Source: Eleusine coracana subsp. coracana
Taxonomy: Eukaryota; Streptophyta; Magnoliopsida; Poales; Poaceae
DNA length: 64,000 nucleotides
NCBI GenBank assembly: GCA_032690845.1
Contig: CM064426.1
Span: forward strand, 40,666,101 to 40,730,100
Direction: 5' to 3'
Part shown: positions 1 through 9,663 of the stretch, in pieces
How positions within the stretch are numbered: the first letter of the stretch is position 1
Layout: the number at the start of each line of letters is the position of its first letter
The notes under the pieces: model-generated
The model's input: the letters and a program-made list of their open reading frames with translations, nothing else
Told to the model about the DNA's origin: nothing
Databases searched by the model: none
Translations under genes and position numbers: made by a program

Positions 1-10
1 TACCGCTGAC

Positions 11-643
11 ATGTTCAATGACATGATGAGTGCTACCATCGTACAGGAAGACGCCATCCGTGCCAGTCAAGATGACAAGAAAAGAAAGCATGCTATGGGA
101 AGTTCATCTGGTTCTGCACCGCCCAAGTACAAGTTGGCAATCACCTCCCCGACCGGACAAAAGTTCCGAGCTGCAGTACCCTCGGGAGGAGGATTTCGCC
201 CATCCTATTCCCAGCAGCACTCTCGTTCCCATGGAAACAACCAGCAACCATCCTCTGGTTCCCATCCTCCACAGCAAACTACTCAAGTTGTGAGGTCCAG
301 TTTGCCACAGTCATGCTACAACTGTGGCCGTTCCGGTCATTTTGCAAAAGAGAGCCATTTTCTGAAGCTCAATCAAAAGAACAACAACCCTAGTGCTTCC
401 AAGAACAACAACAACAACAGTAACAACAACCACAGCAGCAGCAACAATAGTGGCAATAACGGCAATCGTACCCAATCCTCTACTCCCACTCAGAAGAATG
501 GCCGAGTCAACTATACCACGGTCAAAGAGATTCAAGTTGGAGAAACCGTTCTCGCGGGTATGTTTTCAATCAACCAACACTCCGCTATGGTTTTTTTTTT
601 TATTCTGGAGCAACACATGATTTTATTAGTCAAGCATGTGTGA
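11..643 (+). pseudogene. Element A gag, C-terminal part with zinc knuckle
   Basis: This is the nucleocapsid end of the Gag polyprotein, which packages element RNA into virus-like particles. The CCHC zinc knuckle begins CYNCGRSGHFAKE near residue 102; the last position of the CCHC pattern is not a clean Cys (SHF follows), so it may be damaged. A Ser/Gln/Asn-rich linker follows, including a run of about 15 Asn and Ser codons (about 390-460). The frame opens before the window, so the first ATG is not the real start. Near 589-601 a run of 11-12 T shifts the frame just before the protease active site, where homologues read L-F-D-S-G-A. T2 gag (37342-38640) is a close relative and shows the same order. 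Confidence 0.85.
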
Positions 644-1091
644 ATCATTTGAAAATTACCCCCACTGCTACCTCATCATGTCACCCGGTGGAAAAATAAG
701 GACCCATCTTGAGTTGAGAAGAGTGCCAGTTAAGCTAGCAGGCAACATATACTACACTTCGCTGATCATCCTAGATGGTCAAGGCCTTGATATAGTCCTT
801 GGTATGAGGTGGATGGCTAAACATAGAGCCGTATTGCACATCGAATCCCGGGAAGTCCACTTAGACTCGCCCCTACATGGCCCGTCTGTTCTCCAATTGC
901 CATGCCCCAAATTGTCCACTTCTCAAGTGTATATTGTTGAAGGGAAAACGATAGAGGATGTTCCAGTAGTTTGTGATTTTCCTGATGTGTTTCCAGATGA
1001 TCTACCGGGAATGCCTCCGGATAGGAATGTCGAGTTTAAGATTGAACTGCTACCCAGTACGACGCCTATCTCTTGTAGGCCGTACAAATAG
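600..1091 (+). pseudogene. Element A aspartic protease to RT linker
   Basis: This segment carries the retropepsin-like protease that cleaves Gag-Pol. Just after the poly-T frameshift one frame reads through the SGATH-type active-site region, and from about 640 another frame continues with a segment ending VLGMRWMAKH, the conserved C-terminal part of plant gypsy proteases. The N-terminal RT linker follows (FPDVFPDDLPGMPPDRN). A 1-bp loss near 1088 breaks the frame inside the stretch that reads RPYKMAP in T2, leaving a TAG. It lies between gag and RT as expected. Confidence 0.8.
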
Positions 1092-2245
1092 CTCCTAATG
1101 AATTAGAAGAGTTAACAGAGAAATTACAAGAGCTTATGGACAAGGATTACATCCGGCGGAGTTCATCTCCCTAGGGATGTCCCGCCCTCTTTGTGAAGAA
1201 GAAAGACAAGACTCTACGTCTATGTGTCGATTATAGGCCTTTGAATGTCGTAACCGTCAAGAACAAGTATCCTCTACCTCGAATTGATATTCTCTTTGAT
1301 CAACTCATTGGTGCCAAAGTGTTCTCAAAGATTGATCTTCGATCCGGTTACCACCAAATAAAAATCCGAGCTGAAGACATTCCAAAAACTGCTTTCTCCA
1401 CATGATATAGTCTTTTCGAATATCTTGTCATGTCCTTTGGTCTCCCCAATTCTCCAGCCCACTTCATGTATTTGATGAATTCCATGTTCATGCCAGAGTT
1501 GGATAAATTTGTGGTTGTATTCATTGACGATATCCTTGTCTACTCCGAATCCAAGGAAGAGCACACCGAACATCTTCGTATTTTTCTGCAACGGCTCCAA
1601 GATCATCAACTTTACGCCAAATTTAGCAAGTGTGAATTTTGGCTAAAGCAAGTACCATTCTTGGGTCATATCATTTCAGCGGAAGGCGTAGCTGATGACC
1701 CTAGCAAAGTTCAGGATGTGCTGAAATGGAAAGCTCCGAAATCGATCAAGCAAATTCGTAGTTTCCTTGGTCTTGCTGGCTACTATCGGAAATTTATTCC
1801 CAACTCCTCCAGAATTGTCAAACCTATGACAAAGTTATTGGAGAAACATGCTAAGTTTAGATGGAGTAGCCCATGTGAGGAAGCCTTCTAGTCGCTCAGG
1901 AAGCATTTGACAATTGCCCCGGTTTTGGCTCAACCCGATATTATCAAATCGTTTGATGTTTATTGTGATGCATCTGGCACCGGATTGGGTTGTGTGCTTA
2001 TGCAAGACGGCTGTGTCATTGCCTATGCCTCACGAAAGCTCCGAAAACATGAGCAAAATTATCCCACTTGTGATTTGGAGTTGGCATCCATTGTCCTAGC
2101 CTTAAAAACATGGCGCCATTACCTCCTTGGTAACCTTGTCCATCTCTACACCGATCACAAAAGTCTCAAGTATATATTCACGCAGCAAGAACTGAACATG
2201 AGGCAGCGTAGGTGGCTAGAATTGATCAAGGATTATGAATTGTAA
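1092..2245 (+). pseudogene. Element A reverse transcriptase and RNase H
   Basis: The RT copies element RNA into DNA and the RNase H removes the RNA strand. The frame from about 1091 shows LCVDYRPLN, the palm motif FIDDILVYS near 1525, and FLGLAGYYRKFIP at the connection. RNase H follows at about 1940-2245 with DVYCDASGTGLG, the glutamate in LELAS and TDHKSL. In-frame stops lie near 1172 (where T2 has TGG), at 1403 (TGA for CGA), at 1889 (TAG for CAG) and at 2243. A 1-bp loss near 2243 shifts the frame into integrase. All catalytic aspartates are visible, but no continuous protein is possible. Confidence 0.9.
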
Positions 2246-3863
2246 TTCATGATCATCCCGGAAAGGCCAATGTGGTTGCCGATGCCTTAAGTTGGAGGGA
2301 TCAATGCAATCACGCAATTATTTGCTCTGTAGAAGCTCCTCCAATCTCAGATTCTAGTGAACCAAGTCTTCGTATCGTTCCATATGGATCCTTGTATAAT
2401 CTAGCTCTTGTTCCTACCCTTCATGAAGAAATTGTTGAAGCACAAAGGAAAGACAAAGGAATGGAATATATCCGCTAGAAGATAGGAAAGAATGAAGCTA
2501 CATGTTTCTGACAAGACGAAGATGTAGTGCTATGGTTCAACAATCGTCTTGTTGTTCCCAAGAATGAGGAATTAAGAAAGAAAATACTGGATGAGGCTCA
2601 CTTGTCCAAATATTCCATACACCCCGGTAGCAACAAGATGTACCGTGGGTTAAGGGAAAAGTTTTGGTGGATGCGCATGAAGCGAGATGTCGCTCGTTAT
2701 GTTGCCGAGTGTGATACTTGCCAACGTGTGAAGGCCGATCATTTGAAGAAATTCGATCTTTTACATCCCTTAAAAGTCCTCGCTTGGAAATAGGAGGATA
2801 TTGGTATGGATTTCATTTTTGGGTTACCCCTCACACCCAAGAAGCACGATTCCATATGGGTCATTGTGGATAGGTTGACAAAATCTTCTCATTTTATTCC
2901 TATCCATACAACCTACTCTATCAAAATGTATGCCGAGCTCTACATCTCAAGAGTCCTATGTTTGCATGGTGTACCCAAGACTATAATCTATGATCGATGC
3001 CCTTAATTTATCGCCCGATTTTTGGAGAAGTAGCATTCTTGTCTTGGTTCCACTCTTATTCGAAGATCCGCTTATCACCCACAAATAGATGGTCAAACTA
3101 AAAGACTGAATCAATATTTGGAGGACATGTTAAGAGCGTGTGTTCTAGACAATCATGGAAATTGGGAGGACTGTCTTCCATTTGCTGAATTCTCGTACAA
3201 GAATAGCTACCAAGAGAGTTCGGGGATGTCACCGTTTGAGGCATTGTATGGCCACTCATGCCGAACACCGCTAAATTGGTCCGAATCAGGAGAAATGATT
3301 AATTTTGGTCCAGATCTTGTTACTCAATCTGAAGAGAAAGTGCGACAAATCCAAGCTAACATGAAAGCCGCACAATCCCGTCAAATAAGCTATTCCAACA
3401 AAAGAAGATGTCCATTGGAGTTCAAAAAGGGAGATCATGTCTATCTTCGGGTTTCTCCCAACCAAGGCATATCTCGCTTTGAAATGTAGCGGTTGCTTAT
3501 CGGTTGCAATTACCGGAGAATCTTATTCGGGTGCACAATATCTTACACGTCTCCCAACTCAAGAAGTGTTTAAAGCCTCCGATTGATGTGGTCATTTCCG
3601 ACACCGAGCAATTGGAAGAAGACCTCTCCTACCCCGAATACCCCGTCCGAATTATTGATAAAAAAGACCGGGTAATGCGCAATCGCACCATGACCTTCTA
3701 CAAAGTGCAATGGAGTAATCATACCAAAGAAGAAGCAACTTGGGAGCAAGAAGAGTTTCTAAAAACCAACTTCCCCGAGTTCTTGACCTCGAAAATCCGG
3801 CAACCGTCCACACCCCTCTCCTTCGTTCACCTTTTGCAAATCTCTAGACGAGATTTCTTTTAA
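2246..3863 (+). pseudogene. Element A integrase with C-terminal chromodomain
   Basis: Integrase inserts the cDNA; in chromoviruses its C-terminal chromodomain is thought to bind chromatin marks. Visible parts are the HHCC region (YSIHPGSNKMY with the pair CDTC, about 2600-2730), the catalytic core from MDFIFGLPL (about 2806) and ILxDML-like sequence near 3115. The C-terminal region has lost roughly 70-100 bp near 3487, where the GPY/F segment present in T2 is missing and the frame changes. The chromodomain follows at about 3640-3790 (FYKVQWSNHTKEEATWE). Stops at 2476, 2512, 2791, 3004 and 3031 mostly replace CAG, CAA, CGA or TGG codons. Confidence 0.88.
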
Positions 3864-3874
3864 GGGGGGAGTGC
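3861..3874 (+). other. Element A polypurine tract
   Basis: TAAGGGGGGAGTGC lies directly before the LTR start TGTGATATCCC. T2 has the equivalent AAGGAGGGAGGGC at the same place. It would prime plus-strand synthesis. Confidence 0.8.
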
Positions 3875-4339
3875 TGTGATATCCCATGTCACAAAAAGGC
3901 AATAAACCTAACCCTAATGCTAATTTCTAGCTAATTAAAAATATAAGTAATTAAGTTGCCAAAGAAAATGGAATTTAATTAATTAAATCCAAAATTGGCC
4001 AAATGTAGCATTTCACAAACATCACAAAACTCAATGAAAGTGTGCCAATGTTTTTGCATATTCTAGTGGGTCAGGTCAAGAATGAATTTTGGGAAATTTA
4101 TCAGAATTTTTGGTAAGGGATAAATACCCCAAAACAATTCCCTAAATGCAGAAAAGGTTTCTCTATTTTCAGGATTTTTTTTATAATTTTTCCAGCAGGA
4201 ATTTTAACCTGAGCCCAAAAGCAAAGTTGGTGGAGATATTTTGGTGGTCATGCACAAAAATTGGCAAAGGTTTTGAGCATGACAACTTGGGAATTTTGGC
4301 GATACACAGTGGTACTGTTCCAGTCAAGGGGAGTCAACA

Positions 4340-4523
4340 AAATCTTTTCTTTCGACCACTGGCCGATCGACACACCGCCGTCCTCTCCCTCTGGCTGGCG
4401 ATCGGCTTCACCTGCTCCCTCTCCACTCTGTCCACTGCTCCGCCTACCCTTCCCTATGCCACTGTCACCGCATTGAAGCCGCCTCACCACCGGGCCACTC
4501 TCTACGGTCCTCTCACTCCCTAG

Positions 4524-4587
<64 letters not shown>

Positions 4588-5260
4588 GCTATAAAAGCAG
4601 CAGCGGCAGGAATGGATCTCCCTCATTCTCCTGGCGCCTACACATTCCCGCGCCCTCCCTCTACTCTCTCTCTCGACGCGCCAACCCCCCCCCCCCCCCA
4701 AGCACCACCCATTCCCTTTGCTGGTGAGCGCAGAAGCAAAATCCGGCCGCGCCCCTGTTTTCGAGCCACCATGGCCGCCGCCTCGTCGAGCTCGGTCAAG
4801 GAACCCCCATCATCCCCTTTTTCTTCCTCAAATTGATGCGCTACAACCACCTCTAGCTTCCCCCTGACCTTGCCCCTCCCTCCTGCAGTGACCTCGCCGG
4901 ATTTTGGGAAGGAAGGACGCCGCCGCGTTGGAACCCGCCGCCTCCACGACAAGAACAACCCTCTGACCACCGCCCTCGACGTCTTTCTTCACGCCGGTGA
5001 TCCCTGCACCATGGTGAAGCTTCTCGACCCCCTCCCGACCCCTCTTGCTCTCTGTGCGTGACGCGCGACATCGCCAAAACCACCCCTTGCCTTCGCCGCT
5101 GCCGACACCAATCCTCTCACCGCCGACAGTCAGTGACCTCCTGGGTTTGCTCGCCGTCGCGTGCATGGCTGGATGGTGCCGTTCTCGAGCCATCTCCCCC
5201 ACCTCAGCGCCCTACAGCGAGAGCGCCGGCGAGCCCGGCCGACGCGCACGTGCGCGACTA
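4340..5260 (+). other. GC-rich stretch of element A LTR, no gene
   Basis: This part is rich in C and Pro/Ser/Arg codons, and open frames occur on both strands. None has a recognisable domain, and frames overlap on both strands as expected from composition. I treat it as LTR leader sequence, comparable with the GC-rich stretch in the T2 LTRs. Confidence 0.6.
4526..4597 (+). promoter_or_regulatory. LTR promoter: (CT)30 tract next to a TATA box
   Basis: A roughly 60-bp pure CT repeat (4526-4585) is followed within 5 bp by TATAAAAG (4590-4597). Pyrimidine patches beside TATA boxes are known in plant promoters. Transcription would start about 25-35 bp downstream. A C15 homopolymer follows at 4685-4699. 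Confidence 0.65.
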
Positions 5261-6247
5261 TTTGAATTGTCGAGTGGCAATTCTATAAATAAGCATGAAC
5301 TTCAAAATTGTTCAAAAATCCATAACTCAAAAACTAAAGGTCAGAAAAATATGAAACCAATTTTGTTAAACACAGAAAATTCCCCTCTATCCAAAAAGTA
5401 AGATGTGCATCAATGTTTTGAAGGGTATTAATTAAAAATAAATCACCAAAGTTGGAACCTTTCTAAGAGCAATAAATTCATATGTAAATCTAGATAACTT
5501 GTAAATCATGAAATTTGGTCAGTCAGCATTTCATGGCATCTCTAAACTCTCTGCAAAAGCACATCTCCATTTTATTTATTGCATAATCATTATTTCTAGT
5601 AAATGAATTTTTATAAATTCTTTGTTAGGAATTTAATTATGAAACTTTGCATGGTTGTTATTTATGCTTTAATACATTCATGTAAAATTCCATGTTAAAT
5701 CTCTAGCACCAGAAGTACACTTTTGCTGTCAATTTGTTTATTTAATAAATAGCCTAAGGATTATTTATGTGAGTGTTGACTTATATGCCTAAATAGATTA
5801 ATTACTGTTAGTTACTCTCTAGTACTGTTCATTCAGTATATTTGGACTATGAATAGCAGTATGTTTAGGTGTTCAGCATCATATGTTCATCATCATGCAT
5901 GTCATATTATTCAAGAGATTCCATAAATCCTTGAGCATTCATCTCTTATTATGCATTTCCATTTCATATAGGACACGAGCTCGAGGAGACCACACCGGAG
6001 AAGGCTAGTGCTGACGTGAACTTCATCGAAGACCCTAACTAAGATTATTCCCAAGGCAAGCCCCGGTGCATACCTACTTATTTGTGAGTTCTTTTTCTGG
6101 TTTAATCATAGCATAAGGATATTGTACTGTGCATTAAGTATAGGGCTTGGATGAAAACCACCTGCATCAACAAACAATGACCTATGTTAGTCTAGGTTGG
6201 TAAGGCTCTCGATAGAGCTTGCTACGCTTAATCTAGTGGAGTCAAGG
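5261..6247 (+). other. AT-rich remainder of the element A LTR left part
   Basis: No gene is visible. The sequence GGCAAGCCCCGGT near 6055 matches the same position in both T2 LTRs (about 33131 and 44345), which supports LTR identity up to the edge of element B. Confidence 0.6.
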
Positions 6248-6437
6248 TATTGTTGGTTTTGGGAGCGGTCTCCAACGCGACAACCTGATCGGTTAACTTA
6301 GAGACCCACTTCTCCAACCGCTCAATGCTTTCTCCAATGTGAAGCTTGCTAACCGCATTAGTAATGGCTCTGGTGATCGTCTTTGCCAAATCACTCTGAG
6401 CAGCCTGTAAAGCCTTCTGGAGCTGCTCTTGGCTCAT
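6248..6437 (-). pseudogene. Element B gag, N-terminal fragment
   Basis: The minus-strand ATG at 6437 opens a Gag N-terminus (MSQEQLQKALQAAQSDLAKT). It contains a helical stretch with ERLEKWVSKLTDQVVALETA, which matches element C from its first codon at 15541. It is cut after about 60 residues at the border with the element A LTR. It matters mainly because it supplies the start of gag that element C has lost, and so shows exactly where C's internal region was broken. Confidence 0.8.
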
Positions 6438-7711
6438 GCACTCAGCAAGTTATGAGGGTGAAGCCATCTCTCCGTCGTCACTTCCTGCCATCACAAACAC
6501 CAAAACAGGAAACAAACAGTGAAGGTTATCCCTACAAAACAGCTAAGTAGTGGTGCCTCTCAACACAGCAAAAGGAAATTCCTTATAAAGCTCTTACAAA
6601 GTTCTGAAAAGCAAAGCAAAGGATACCAGGGAGGTGTGTTCCATGATTGCAACGGTCACAAAAGAACCTATGTGCTGTCCAGAAGAAATATGTAGAGCTA
6701 GGAAGGCCAAATATATATATGTGAGTGGCACACAAATCAAAAACAGATAGTAAAGCTGAATAAGTGCCCAAGTAACTTGTCCCTAGTTGCTGGTCCAAAT
6801 ATGTCCTAAAACAGTAATAATAGCAAAGTAGAAACAAGGAGACAAAGGCACACTGGCGATAACAAGGGGCTAAGTGCAAAACAGCCAAATTCAAAAATTT
6901 CAGGGGGCTAGATGTAGCACTAGTAGAAATCCCAAATTTCTTTTTTTGATTTTATTTTTTTTTGATATTTTTCTCCAACTCACCAACAATGGGAGAGAAT
7001 CCACAGAAAATTTCAGCTCAAACAGAGGTAGGATGTGGCCTACAGAAAATCTTGAAGTTGCAGAAAACGTCGGGTTTTAACTTGAATGAATTTTTTCTTT
7101 ATCTTCCCGATTTTTTTTTGAATTTTTTGACGAGGGCACACAAGGTTTAGCCGAGTGTGGGTATGCTCAACTTTGAGTCAAGAATCTCCTGTAAAACTTT
7201 TAGCCAAAATGGACAACCGAGCGAAAAGTTATGCCCGTTTTACCAAAGGGGGGTCGGAGTCGGTTTTCTAGAAACCCGAGGCGAAACCCGAGTCGGGTTT
7301 GGGGTCGGGTAGGATTTTTTTTTGTAGCGTGGAGGCAGCGGAAAGTGGAATTTGTGGGGATTGTTCCGGGGTGTTGACGGTGTGTTTAGGGTGGGATTAG
7401 GGTGGGACTAGGATAGGTGTGTCGATCAATCAACCCTAGCACAAAAAGCAAATAAAACAGAGGATGGTGAAGGGGGTGGCGGCTAGGGTTGCAAGAGAAA
7501 TACTACTGATGATAAAAACACAAACTAAACCAGTGACTAAACAAGCACTAGGGCACAAACTCAACACTACGGACTCTAAAATTGAAATATGCAGAGCCTA
7601 AACACGTGGTTTTGGGCGTAGGGAAAAATTTTTGGGGCTTTTCTAAGGACGATAGGATGAACACAAAATGAAATTAGCTAAGGGTAGTGCGAATGGGACG
7701 GTGCACCTGAA
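6438..7711 (-). other. Element B untranslated leader
   Basis: About 1.27 kb between PBS and gag ATG. Short frames occur (for example 6583-6894), but none has a recognisable domain. It is the only copy of this leader in the window, because element C lacks it. Confidence 0.6.
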
Positions 7712-7724
7712 GCTCTGATTACCA
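7712..7724 (-). other. Element B primer binding site
   Basis: The minus strand reads TGGTAATCAGAGC two bases after the LTR end. This resembles the 3' end complement of plant initiator-Met tRNA (TGGTATCAGAGC) with one extra A. Confidence 0.75.
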
Positions 7725-7726
7725 CT

Positions 7727-8647
7727 TGATGTGGACAAGGGTTCCCGATCTTCTGAAAGGTTCTGGATACGTTGATTTGGTCGGAGGCGACACACAAATC
7801 GATCCGGCTTCAGAACAACACGTTCTAAACCCCGCAATTGCAGCACGACGTCTCCTCTGGTTATCAACCGTCCTAAAATGATTGACCTTGCTGAGAAGGC
7901 TAATCCTTGCTTGCGAATGAAGAACACAAGCAAGAACAAAGAAGAATGCAACACAATTGCAGATGTATTATGAATCTCATAAAGTTGGGGTCTCACAAAC
8001 CATGATGACGGCAAAACTGTTATGAACAGAATAATCTAAGCAAAACCCCAACCCTAATGGTGTGGTGGCGGCTGTATATGAAGACCCTAGGGTCGTGCAA
8101 GACCCTCTGGACGCGCCCCTAATTGGGCTCAACTAGATACAAATCCCAAAGGCCAAAATCAGGCGACGCAGCACTGAAACAGATGTTGGACCCTCTCTTG
8201 TTTTGATGATTCCGTTGACTCCGGATGAATTTTGATATGAGACCAGCGGCATTGGCAAGGTCTTCTTCTTATATTTCCATGCATATGTAGAACATCCAAA
8301 TCCGAGTCTGTATGCGTCCTGAGCATCCGTTTTAGTGCAGACTAGTCCTGAGCCCCAAAATAGACTCGAAGTCAGTTTTGGTTGGGCCTCCACCTTGGCT
8401 TCTACGTACTTGCTGGTCCTCCACGTCTCCAAGTCCTTCTCCCATCATCTCCTGACCCTCTCCATGGTTCCTAATTACAATATAATCATTAGGTAGCAAA
8501 CCATTCTCAAAAGTGACATATAATGAAGAACGTAGGAATGAGCTCACCTCTAAATTTAGTCGTGGTGCACGAGCTCTAGTCATTGGATCCTGCAAGTCCA
8601 GAATTGGAGGAGTGTTGCATGTATCCTTAGGAGTGATGTCCTCATCA
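7727..8647 (-). repeat. Element B 5' LTR (CRM-like, 921 bp)
   Basis: On the minus strand it starts TGATGAGGACATCACTCC and ends CTTGTCCACATCA, an 11-bp imperfect terminal inversion. It aligns along its whole length with the two C LTRs (922 bp each). The frame that encodes the C-terminal tail of the polyprotein (PMTRARAPRLNLEV, about 8332-8595) is still open in this copy. Confidence 0.88.
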
Positions 8648-9244
8648 TCCTTTATCCATAATGCCCTGTTTTACACCTGTTTCCTACGATTGCATCCAAA
8701 ACAGAACAACTACAAATATATGCAAATATGGGGTTAATTGTTAGTCCAATCCACCAAATTAAGACGCAAGACATCCCTTTTTGGTAGATAAAGTGGGCAT
8801 CTAGAAACCACCAACAATTGGGTGCCATATTGTTGGACGGATATACTCATCGATCCTGAGGTGATGTGAATGGCACGATGGATGCACGGGTTGGAGGACC
8901 GCTGGAGAGTGCACGGGTTAAGCCTCGAATACGAAATACTGTATCACGGGTAGGACGTGTACTCGGGATCGATGGCCCCAGATCAACTTTATAGCAACCT
9001 CGTCAACAGTGGTTGTACGTGTTCTTAAATGATGCATATGTCATGTACTTGGGTTTTCTCCTGCAGGATGTAAATTGATTCGAATAGCCGTCCCTCGCGG
9101 TTATGAGTACCTCTTGTTTCGAGGAGTGGCAATGATATTTAAGTAGAGAAGATTGGTTATGATTCTAGATTTTATTTACTCTATGGCTACATATTGCTAT
9201 GTTGTATTGTTCTTTATATCTGTACAATCATAGTGTGGGATACT

Positions 9245-9614
9245 TGCCTTACGGGTATCCTCATACAAGACTTAGTCGGTAGCCGACCGGGTACTTCATC
9301 AACAAGGAAGCCGACCGACTCGACTTGGAGCACACGGCATGTAGAGATAGACTTTCTATGTAAGTCCTTGTGGATTACGACTAGGACTCTTCATGTACCC
9401 CCTAGCCGACCTGATATGTAAGGCAGCAGTGTATCCCTCATTGGGGGACAAGTTTTTTCCACAACATCAATAGAATACACAGAACACAGGACGTAGGGTT
9501 TTTACTCTCATCAAGAGGGCCCGAACCTGTATAACTCGGTGTCTTGTGTTACCATCGTAGTTCTTAGTCTCGACGTAGCCCTATACATTTCACTGCCGAT
9601 CTCAAGCTTCGGCA
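9245..9614 (+). repeat. Element X 5' LTR (probable, about 370 bp)
   Basis: It likely starts TGCCTTACGGG and ends AAGCTTCGGCA, a TGCC/GGCA inversion, immediately before the PBS. The right end is well fixed by the PBS. The left end is less certain, because TGTGGGATA at 9234 could also be read as a start. It is short for a Tat LTR and may be 5' truncated. Confidence 0.55.
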
Positions 9615-9615
9615 G

Positions 9616-9636
9616 TTGGCGTGCCAGGAACGGGAC
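9616..9636 (+). other. Element X primer binding site
   Basis: TTGGCGTGCCAGGAACGGGA starts one base after the LTR end CGGCA. TTGGCG-type sites are usual for Tat elements. The tRNA was not identified. Confidence 0.65.
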
Positions 9637-9663
9637 AAGGCTCGCCGGGATTCTCCGTTGACT

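Larger units (their letters stand above)
6248..8647 (-). mobile_element. Element B: truncated CRM-like gypsy element, minus strand
   Basis: Read on the minus strand, this is a 5' LTR (8647 to 7727), a PBS, a 1.27 kb leader and the first 60 or so codons of gag, then an abrupt end near 6248 in element A's LTR. The LTR and gag closely match element C at 13785-14706 and 15541-15620. No target-site duplication could be confirmed: the base block right of the LTR is TCCTT and the left side does not match it. Gag loss at the left edge suggests a later deletion or an incomplete insertion. Confidence 0.85.
1..9243 (+). mobile_element. Element A: Ty3/gypsy Tekay-like chromovirus, 3' part, interrupted
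   Basis: The window opens inside the gag of this element. The domain order is gag zinc knuckle, protease, RT, RNase H, integrase, chromodomain, polypurine tract and a long 3' LTR, which is the chromovirus order. The chromodomain and the long LTR point to the Tekay (Del) clade. The 5' LTR and the start of gag lie left of the window. The LTR is split by element B (6248-8647) and ends where Tat element X begins. The reading frame has at least four frameshifts and many stops, so no intact product can be made. Confidence 0.9.
3875..9243 (+). repeat. Element A 3' LTR, split by element B
   Basis: The LTR begins TGTGATATCCC. The left part is 3875-6247 and the right part 8648 to about 9243; together they give about 2.97 kb. 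The right part is recognisably related to the T2 LTR (shared GTCCCTCG and TATGAGTACC stretches near 9090, compared with 44990). The right edge retains GGGATA (about 9237-9242), as expected for the inverse of the TATCCC terminus, but the last bases are lost where X begins. Inside are a TATA box, a CT microsatellite and a GC-rich stretch (about 4340-5260). Confidence 0.8.

Noticed and set aside
311..535. Open frame on the minus strand over element A gag, rich in Val.
   Set aside because: It is the reverse complement of the Asn/Gln-rich gag linker and has no domain.
9616..9663. Start of X gag at the TTG of 9616.
   Set aside because: This is the PBS. The first in-frame ATG is at 9664.
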